Assembly (NCBI GenBank): GCA_017457465.1
Contig: JAFTHJ010000005.1
Span: 1 to 7,080 of the forward strand
Direction: 5' to 3'
DNA from: Clostridia bacterium
GTDB taxonomy: Bacteria; Bacillota; Clostridia; Oscillospirales; CAG-272
Length of the DNA stretch: 7,080 nucleotides
The translations under genes were made by a program, and so were the position numbers. Positions 1 through 4,483 of this stretch are shown here, in pieces. Below the pieces are notes generated by a model. It did not search any database, was not told the origin of the DNA, and saw only the letters and a list, made by a program, of their open reading frames with translations. Each line of letters starts with the position of its first letter. Position 1 is the first letter of the stretch.

Positions 1-947
1 AGACTTATCATTATGTAAGCGGGGGCTACGGCTGTGGTGTTTCCTTCTGCCGCGTAACTGTCAAGGAATGCGGAAAGTGACTCGTATCCAAAGCCCTTGC
101 GGCTCATACGGTAAGCGTTAACGCCGAGGGATTCGGTTGCGAGAGTGAATACATCCTTCTCTATATCCGTGACATTATCGGATATTACAAGAACAGTAAT
201 GCCCTTCTTTACGCAGGGAGCAACAGTACCCTTGTCTGCCGCAACAGACTTGAGGGTTATACCCGCGCCAGACTGTGCCATATCAAGCTCGGTGTCAACA
301 AACATAACTCTAACAACCGTCTCGTCAGCGGGAACAGTTACAGCAAGTGTTGCCGAGGTCTTGAGGTCCTGACGGGTCCAGCTCATACCGTCGGTGGTAT
401 ATGCAACGACAGCGGATTTAGCCGTATCCGATACGGCAAATGTGTATGTGACTTTAGAAGCTCCCGTTACCTTTGCGATAACCTCGGAGCCGAGCATATT
501 TGTAAACGCGCCGTTCTGGGTGTTTGTCCAGAAGCCGTTGAAGTATACATTGTTAACAGAAGCAATATTTGCTTCGATTGCTGCATACTCCTTCTTAAGA
601 GCAGCGGCATCGGAACGAATCTTCTTTTCGCAACGGGTGCATACGCCCGATGCGACTCCGACTCTCGTAAATGTGGGGTTATTCACATACGAGCTTGAGG
701 GAACATCGTGTCCGAGAGCGGGAAGCTCAACCGTCTCCTCTGCTCCGCAAGCACAGGTCTTTTTACCCTCACCCGCGTAACGGCAGTCGGGAGCCTCTAT
801 GACCTCAACCTCCCCCCACTCGTGTGTGTGGTTCGGGTCTGCGGTTGTAGCTGCAGTCGTTTCTTCCGCATTGCCGTCACCCTTACAGCCAACGAATGCG
901 AATGCAAGACACGAAAGTATCAGTACAAACAAAATAATTTTTTTCAT
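1..947 (-). CDS. Lipoprotein with Cys-rich repeat and degenerate SGNH/GDSL-like hydrolase domain (3' end beyond window)
   Basis: The frame is open for 315 codons from ATG at 947-945 to the left edge, so the C-terminus is missing. The start has GGAG (957-954) six bases upstream. Residues 1-20 are a lipoprotein signal peptide ending FVGC, with C21 as lipidation site, followed by an acidic/Thr-rich linker. Residues 41-106 hold a Cys-rich element (HEWG, C55, C65-x-C67-G, LGH at 78-80, then C103-x-x-C106) of a type common in Clostridia surface proteins. Residues about 130-235 look like an all-beta jelly-roll. From about 248 the order resembles an SGNH hydrolase of the CE2 type: strand plus ISDNVT (255-260, where block I would read GDSIT), then SRKGFG (282-287, block II Gly), then a strand YIMIS (311-315) where block III GxND should follow just outside the window. 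Asn replaces the expected nucleophilic Ser, so it may be inactive. The gene and signal peptide are secure; the SGNH assignment is inferred from motif order and spacing. Confidence 0.85.
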   Translation of the reverse strand, partial: MKKIILFVLILSCLAFAFVGCKGDGNAEETTAATTADPNHTHEWGEVEVIEAPDCRYAGEGKKTCACGAEETVELPALGHDVPSSSYVNNPTFTRVGVASGVCTRCEKKIRSDAAALKKEYAAIEANIASVNNVYFNGFWTNTQNGAFTNMLGSEVIAKVTGASKVTYTFAVSDTAKSAVVAYTTDGMSWTRQDLKTSATLAVTVPADETVVRVMFVDTELDMAQSGAGITLKSVAADKGTVAPCVKKGITVLVISDNVTDIEKDVFTLATESLGVNAYRMSRKGFGYESLSAFLDSYAAEGNTTAVAPAYIMIS

Positions 948-960
948 ATTAATCTCCATT

Positions 961-978
961 CCGCCTCCAAAGAGGCGG
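961..978 (-). repeat. Perfect 7-bp hairpin next to the ribosome binding site of the left-edge lipoprotein gene
   Basis: On the minus strand the sequence CCGCCTCTTTGGAGGCGG has two 7-base arms (978-972 and 967-961) and a 4-base loop. It ends three bases before the GGAG used by the gene starting at 947. Its 3' side contains another GGAGG (968-964), mostly buried in the stem and too far from the ATG (16 bases) to serve it. There is no T-run after it, so it is not a terminator. It could stabilise the 5' end of the message or modulate ribosome access; both roles are inference. Confidence 0.6.
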
Positions 979-982
979 CACA

Positions 983-1012
983 AATGTAATAGACGAATTT
1001 TGCCTTTGGCAA
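983..1012 (-). promoter_or_regulatory. Possible sigma-A type promoter for the left-edge lipoprotein gene
   Basis: On the minus strand TTGCCA (1012-1007, five of six matches to TTGACA) is followed after 18 bases by TACATT (988-983, four of six matches to TATAAT, with the key TA...T kept). Transcription would begin near 976, so the message would start inside the 961-978 hairpin. The -35 box overlaps the palindrome at 999-1013. This is the best promoter-like pair in the 145-base gap, but the spacing is slightly long and the -10 is weak. Confidence 0.3.
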
Positions 1013-1013
1013 A
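999..1013. repeat. Small palindrome TTTGCC-TTT-GGCAAA
   Basis: Two 6-base arms (999-1004 and 1008-1013) flank a 3-base centre. It is the second inverted repeat in the gap before the left-edge lipoprotein gene and overlaps the candidate -35 box. It might be an operator-like site or part of a dispersed repeat; nothing in the window decides between these. Confidence 0.45.
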
Positions 1014-1042
1014 TATCCTCAAATAATTTTCAGAGTTAAATA

Positions 1043-1070
1043 GCATTTTGAGAGCCGTTGTGGCTCATGC
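1043..1070 (-). terminator. Weak candidate terminator after the mini-lipoprotein gene
   Basis: A GAGCC/GGCTC stem with a 5-base loop (1066-1062 and 1056-1052) lies 27 bases after the stop codon at 1093. Flanking GCAT/ATGC (1070-1067 and 1046-1043) could extend it across a 5-base bulge. On the minus strand there is no proper T-run behind it, only a short TATTT further on; the five T's at 1071-1075 lie on the plus-strand side. It may mark the end of the upstream block but is a poor intrinsic terminator. Confidence 0.25.
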
Positions 1071-1092
1071 TTTTTCGGAAAGCGCCGTACTA

Positions 1093-1320
1093 TCAAGTAA
1101 ACTCGTCAAAGGAAATGCTCGGAAGTGTTCCGTGCTCCTGAATATCACCGAAGGCTCCGCCGCCCTTTGTAGTCGTGGTGGTGGCAGAGGTATCCTCGGT
1201 TGCGGAAAGGGTTGTGGTTTCCGCGGCGCTTTCTTCCCCATCGTCTTTTTCGGGTACGCACCCGAAAAACGATAACATCAATATAGCAAGTATTGCCGCC
1301 GTAATATATCTAAGTTTCAA
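1093..1320 (-). CDS. Mini-lipoprotein of unknown function, 75 residues, TTG start
   Basis: I chose the TTG at 1320-1318 because AAGGAGG lies eight bases upstream and the reading gives a clean lipoprotein signal. There is a KLR basic start, a hydrophobic stretch over residues 5-20 and a lipobox-like FFGC with C21 as lipid attachment site. What remains is an acidic then Thr-rich linker (residues 22-51, with a run of five Thr at 46-50), a GGG, and a short tail ending in FDEFT before TGA. No folded domain fits in the mature 55 residues. It follows the small peptide gene by 33 bases and should share its transcript. It may be a true membrane-tethered mini-lipoprotein or the N-terminal remnant of a larger one. 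Reading the other two frames past the stop shows no recognisable continuation, which favours a short gene or an old deletion. Confidence 0.7.
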   Translation of the reverse strand: MKLRYITAAILAILMLSFFGCVPEKDDGEESAAETTTLSATEDTSATTTTTKGGGAFGDIQEHGTLPSISFDEFT

Positions 1321-1328
1321 ATGCGTAC

Positions 1329-1335
1329 CCTCCTT
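1329..1335 (-). promoter_or_regulatory. Strong Shine-Dalgarno site that decides a TTG start
   Basis: AAGGAGG on the minus strand is followed by eight bases and then TTG at 1320-1318. No in-frame ATG or GTG lies at a usable distance, so this site supports TTG as initiator of the mini-lipoprotein. Confidence 0.75.
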
Positions 1336-1353
1336 ATGTTTTATTTTAGAATT

Positions 1354-1521
1354 TTAGAAATTGAAACCTGAATTGTTATCCACATAGGAATTCGACTCAA
1401 AGTCTCCCCAACCGACATTTGCGACACCGTTGCAAGAAACTGATACTGATGAGGAGGCGCTGATTACATCTGCAGTTGTTAAAGTTATTAAGTTCGCCTC
1501 AGGTGTTGTGTAATTTTTCAT
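1354..1521 (-). CDS. Small leader-like peptide, 55 residues (57 if the first ATG is used)
   Basis: A short gene with strong translation signals sits between the beta-helix gene and the mini-lipoprotein. AAGGAGG (1537-1531) precedes two in-frame ATGs: one only three bases away (1527-1525) and one nine bases away (1521-1519). I prefer the second on spacing; the first adds Met-Lys. From the second Met the peptide begins MKNYTTPE, continues with a hydrophobic LITLTTADVI (residues 11-20), then a Ser-rich stretch, a single Cys at 30, a GWGDF motif (38-41 region) and an Asn/aromatic tail ending GFNF before TAA at 1356-1354. It has no signal peptide. From memory, the pattern 'Y..PE...I.L...DVI..S' recurs in short uncharacterised peptides of gut Clostridia, some of which look like leader-plus-core precursors. 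No modifying enzyme lies in the window, so a modified-peptide role is only a possibility. Its ribosome site begins three bases past the stop of the gene ahead, suggesting translational coupling. Confidence 0.75.
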   Translation of the reverse strand: MKNYTTPEANLITLTTADVISASSSVSVSCNGVANVGWGDFESNSYVDNNSGFNF

Positions 1522-1530
1522 TTTCATACC

Positions 1531-1537
1531 CCTCCTT
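1531..1537 (-). promoter_or_regulatory. Shine-Dalgarno site of the small peptide gene with two competing ATGs
   Basis: AAGGAGG ends three bases before ATG 1527-1525 and nine bases before the in-frame ATG 1521-1519. The second distance is the usual one. The site lies immediately after the TAA (1543-1541) of the upstream gene, so ribosomes finishing there could reinitiate. Confidence 0.75.
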
Positions 1538-1540
1538 CAA

Positions 1541-2833
1541 TTATTTTGTGCATGTCCAAGCGTTGTCGCCGTACGAAAGTCTGCATGCGCTCCAAGCGTC
1601 CGTAGGCACATCCTCTACGATAACTCCGCAGAGTACTACACCGTCTGCTGCATTATAGGTCGCATCGTCGCACTCAACAGTAGTCAATACAGCTATAACA
1701 TTAAAGTCCATGGAGCGATACTCTTCGCCTACCTTAAAGGTCACCTTAAAGGTAAGATCTGCCTTGTTTTCCTCGTACTCAGCCTCACTCATTGCGAGAA
1801 TAAAGCGTACATTCTGGGTCTCTGTTCCGTTAGTCGTCTGAATGAACGCCTTGGGCGCATCTATTCCCGTGGGAACGGTGATAATATTCTTGTCGTTATC
1901 AACCACTTTTGTTACCATTCCGGTGTTAGCATTTCCTTCCAGTTGGAGCCAGGCACTAGTATACTTACCGCCTGTTATAGCATCTGCGCCACCTACATAA
2001 ACTATATCTCCGTTATTAATACATGAAATAGCCGAGCAGCGGTTATTGTAATTGTAAGGAGACATAATACCTCCGGCCCAGCTACCAGCCGCATTTGCGG
2101 TAACATCCGCATTGTTTACGCAATTTTCAATAGTAACCCAAGACCGAGTTGCAGCTGCAATTCCCGCCACATTGCAGTTTGTAGTTGTGCCGCTAAGTTC
2201 AACAGAACCGTTCATTTCTGAGTTTTGAATAACAACATTTCTGTTTCTACCAGAGTATGCCACAAAGCCGCCGACATTTCCGTCACTCGTAACATCAGCC
2301 CATATACATACATTATCAACGGTGCAGTCTCCAGAATGAACACGCGCGAACATACTTGTTCCGGCGACACCGTTGGATGTAGCATGCCTTGTAGCACTAC
2401 CAATAGTCAGATTTTTTACAGTCAGAGTAGAGTTATTCCATATATCCCAAATTGTTGCATGACTGGTTGTGCCGCCATCCAAATCAAGATTTTCAATCGA
2501 AAATCCACATCCGTCAAGCGTAACAGTTACAGGGGTAGTATTGTCCTCGTTAAGAGATACAACGACAGCGTAATCCGTACCTGTAAAATCTACATTCTGT
2601 GTCAAGTAGAAATTACCGCCATTAGCCATAAGTGCAAAGTCATCGTAACTATCAATGGCTATCCAGCCCGATTCTGGGTCAGCGTAACCCATTTTGGATA
2701 TGTAGTCAGCTTCTACCGAGCCTACTGTTTTGGTTTCCGTTCCGGAAGCCGTGGTGTCTGTGGCAAAGGTTACAGGCACTGCTATACTCAACAGCATCAG
2801 AACCGCTACCACAAATGAAATTAGCTTTTTCAT
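1541..2833 (-). CDS. Secreted right-handed beta-helix (GLUG-like) surface protein, 430 residues
   Basis: Residues 1-24 form a Sec signal peptide (KK, hydrophobic core, VTFA with probable cleavage near A24) without a lipobox, so the protein is released or held non-covalently. After a Thr-rich linker and a strand-rich entry (about 55-90), residues about 100-285 show short repeating strands with turn motifs like those of parallel beta-helix proteins. Three GLUG-like turns are visible: GNVGGFVAYSG (185-195), CNVAGIAAATR (220-230) and SWAGGIMSPYN (251-261). Residues about 325-428 form a separate beta-rich domain starting near NVRFILAMS, resembling a C-terminal domain common in Clostridia surface proteins. 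There are 11 cysteines, many for an exported protein. No sortase motif, SLH domain or catalytic motif is visible, so adhesion or glycan binding is more likely than lyase activity. Start: ATG with AAAGGAG ten bases upstream. It begins the block containing the small peptide and mini-lipoprotein. Confidence 0.9.
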   Translation of the reverse strand: MKKLISFVVAVLMLLSIAVPVTFATDTTASGTETKTVGSVEADYISKMGYADPESGWIAIDSYDDFALMANGGNFYLTQNVDFTGTDYAVVVSLNEDNTTPVTVTLDGCGFSIENLDLDGGTTSHATIWDIWNNSTLTVKNLTIGSATRHATSNGVAGTSMFARVHSGDCTVDNVCIWADVTSDGNVGGFVAYSGRNRNVVIQNSEMNGSVELSGTTTNCNVAGIAAATRSWVTIENCVNNADVTANAAGSWAGGIMSPYNYNNRCSAISCINNGDIVYVGGADAITGGKYTSAWLQLEGNANTGMVTKVVDNDKNIITVPTGIDAPKAFIQTTNGTETQNVRFILAMSEAEYEENKADLTFKVTFKVGEEYRSMDFNVIAVLTTVECDDATYNAADGVVLCGVIVEDVPTDAWSACRLSYGDNAWTCTK

Positions 2834-2922
2834 AATTGTTTTTCTCCTTTATAAATTTTTTATTTCAAAAAGTTTTTAAGCTTTTCGTTCAATTTTTAGA
2901 AATCGGTATTTTTCGCAAATTA

Positions 2923-4446
2923 TTATTCTTTATACGCGTCAATAACCTTCTTTATATTTGAAGCAACCGTTGAAGTCTTGATAGAATCCATCGAGTGTTT
3001 GATCTCGGCAACAGCATCCGAAAGATTGATTCTTACAACACCCGAGAAGCCCAAGGCATAGACCTGGTCAAGCTCAAACTTTGTGGTGGAGTTATCAGAG
3101 TGTCCGAAAACAACATCAAGCATCTCAAGAGAGTCGTTATCACGAACTGTTCTGAGCTGAACTACTATCTCATAGTACTCGTTCTTAACATACATATGTG
3201 AGTATGCAGAGAGGTTCTCGAGAATAACACAGGTACGCTCAAGGTCAGGCGAAGATATCGGAATTCCGCAGGATGCCGCGCCCGAATAAATATAGTTCAC
3301 ATACTTTCTCTGGTCTGTATTGTACTTCGGCATAGGCACTATTCCATAGTCGAACGAAGCGTTTCTTACCCTGCGCAACCCACCGATAGTGGTTCCAAGG
3401 AAAGCCGCGCGTCCATCGATAAATGCGCCGTATGCGCCGCCGTTCGTGCCGCCATTCGCCATTTCTTCGGTAAACGCTCCGCTTTCATAAGCCGCCGACT
3501 CCTTAGCCGCCATAAGCCAGTTATCCTGTCCGTCTCCGTTGGAGCGGTAGAGATCCAAAAGCTCTTCATAAATCAAAACGAAGGTCTCATCATCATTGTA
3601 AGGCACGAGTCCCTCTGCATCGTCCTGCTCAATAAGGCTAAAGCCCATAGATGTCAGCATTGCCCAGGAAAAATTATTAACACCCGCAACTCCGTAATGA
3701 TTGTCCTCCGCAGCGGCGTAAACCGTGTTGAGAATTTCCTTGAATTCGGACATAGTCCATTTTCCTTCTCTTACAAGCTCATAAGGAAATTCAATGTGAC
3801 TATCCATAAACATTTTCTGATTGAACGCAAAGGCATAAATCGAATCGTAATACATCAGGTGAAGATCGCCGAAAAGCTCACAGGTTCTGCCGCCTATCTT
3901 AAGGCTGTCCATAGCGTCCGAAAACCACCAGGGGTTATTCAGATCAATATACGCCTCGTATTCGTCAACGGCAAAGTATGCTCCCTCCTGCGCAAGAGGT
4001 GTCTGATATGCAACCTCGTTGAAAACCACATCGTACGCAAAGTCGTTTGTCGAGTTCAGCTTTCTGACCTCTGACAGAACGGTGTTATACGCGGGAACAG
4101 GACGGCTTTCCTCGACTATGTTAATATTCAGACGCTCTTTAACAGTTGAGTTTCTTCTGAAAATAGCCTGGTTGAGCGACTCACTCGTTTCGGTAGGAAC
4201 CATTGTGGTGATAGCATAGTCACTCTGAGCAACAAGCATTGTGAAGGTATAGCCGTCATAATCGCCTGTCGGAAGTCTCTCATAGAGCTTTGAGTTCTCA
4301 ACTCCGTCGCCGCCTCCGTTGCCTGTGGTGGAAACAGTCGTTTCTTCGCCACCATCGCCTTCGCCGTCTTTCTTACAAGAGGACAACCCTAAGACTGCGG
4401 AAAGAAGAAGCAGCATCGCAAGCAACAAACAAATTTTTCTTTTCAT
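2923..4446 (-). CDS. ABC-type extracellular solute-binding lipoprotein, 507 residues
   Basis: This is a substrate-capturing lipoprotein of the large family-1 (sugar/oligosaccharide-type) binding-protein class, anchored outside the membrane. The signal peptide ends LSSC with C24 lipidated, followed by a Gly/Glu/Thr-rich linker to about residue 50. Class features include an N-terminal lobe from about 64 (GYTFTMLV), LNQAIFRRNSTVKERLNINI (91-110), which is typical of these proteins in Clostridia, and YDVVF (138-142). Further on are NPWWFSDAMDSL (171-182), the hinge-region pattern FIDGRAAFL (342-350), and FDYGIVPMPKY (365-375) with Tyr-rich text after it. It starts 37 bases behind the MBL gene and has AAAGGA upstream of its ATG. 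No permease or ATPase is encoded next to it here, so its transporter must lie elsewhere or it works as a sensor. The ligand cannot be read from sequence; sugar is the usual class substrate. Confidence 0.92.
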   Translation of the reverse strand: MKRKICLLLAMLLLLSAVLGLSSCKKDGEGDGGEETTVSTTGNGGGDGVENSKLYERLPTGDYDGYTFTMLVAQSDYAITTMVPTETSESLNQAIFRRNSTVKERLNINIVEESRPVPAYNTVLSEVRKLNSTNDFAYDVVFNEVAYQTPLAQEGAYFAVDEYEAYIDLNNPWWFSDAMDSLKIGGRTCELFGDLHLMYYDSIYAFAFNQKMFMDSHIEFPYELVREGKWTMSEFKEILNTVYAAAEDNHYGVAGVNNFSWAMLTSMGFSLIEQDDAEGLVPYNDDETFVLIYEELLDLYRSNGDGQDNWLMAAKESAAYESGAFTEEMANGGTNGGAYGAFIDGRAAFLGTTIGGLRRVRNASFDYGIVPMPKYNTDQRKYVNYIYSGAASCGIPISSPDLERTCVILENLSAYSHMYVKNEYYEIVVQLRTVRDNDSLEMLDVVFGHSDNSTTKFELDQVYALGFSGVVRINLSDAVAEIKHSMDSIKTSTVASNIKKVIDAYKE

Positions 4447-4483
4447 AAAATCTTTCCTTTCTTCAAATTATATTTTAGATAGA

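Noticed and set aside
394..1026. Several short plus-strand frames at the left end
   Set aside because: They overlap the minus-strand lipoprotein frame, which has a signal peptide, ribosome site and ordered domains; the plus-strand translations are low-complexity or incoherent.
1354..1527. Naming the small peptide a RiPP precursor
   Set aside because: The leader-like pattern is suggestive, but no maturation enzyme, protease or exporter is in the window and no known core signature is visible, so it stays uncharacterised.
2225..2818. Plus-strand open frame (197 codons) opposite the beta-helix gene
   Set aside because: No family resemblance and no ribosome site seen, and it is antisense to a protein with a clear signal peptide and repeats.
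2834..2922. AT-rich gap before the beta-helix gene as promoter or terminator
   Set aside because: TTGAAC and TATAAA are present, but no pair has acceptable spacing and the TATAAA abuts the ribosome site. The AAAAG/CTTTT stem is too weak for a terminator. A promoter may exist here but I cannot define one.
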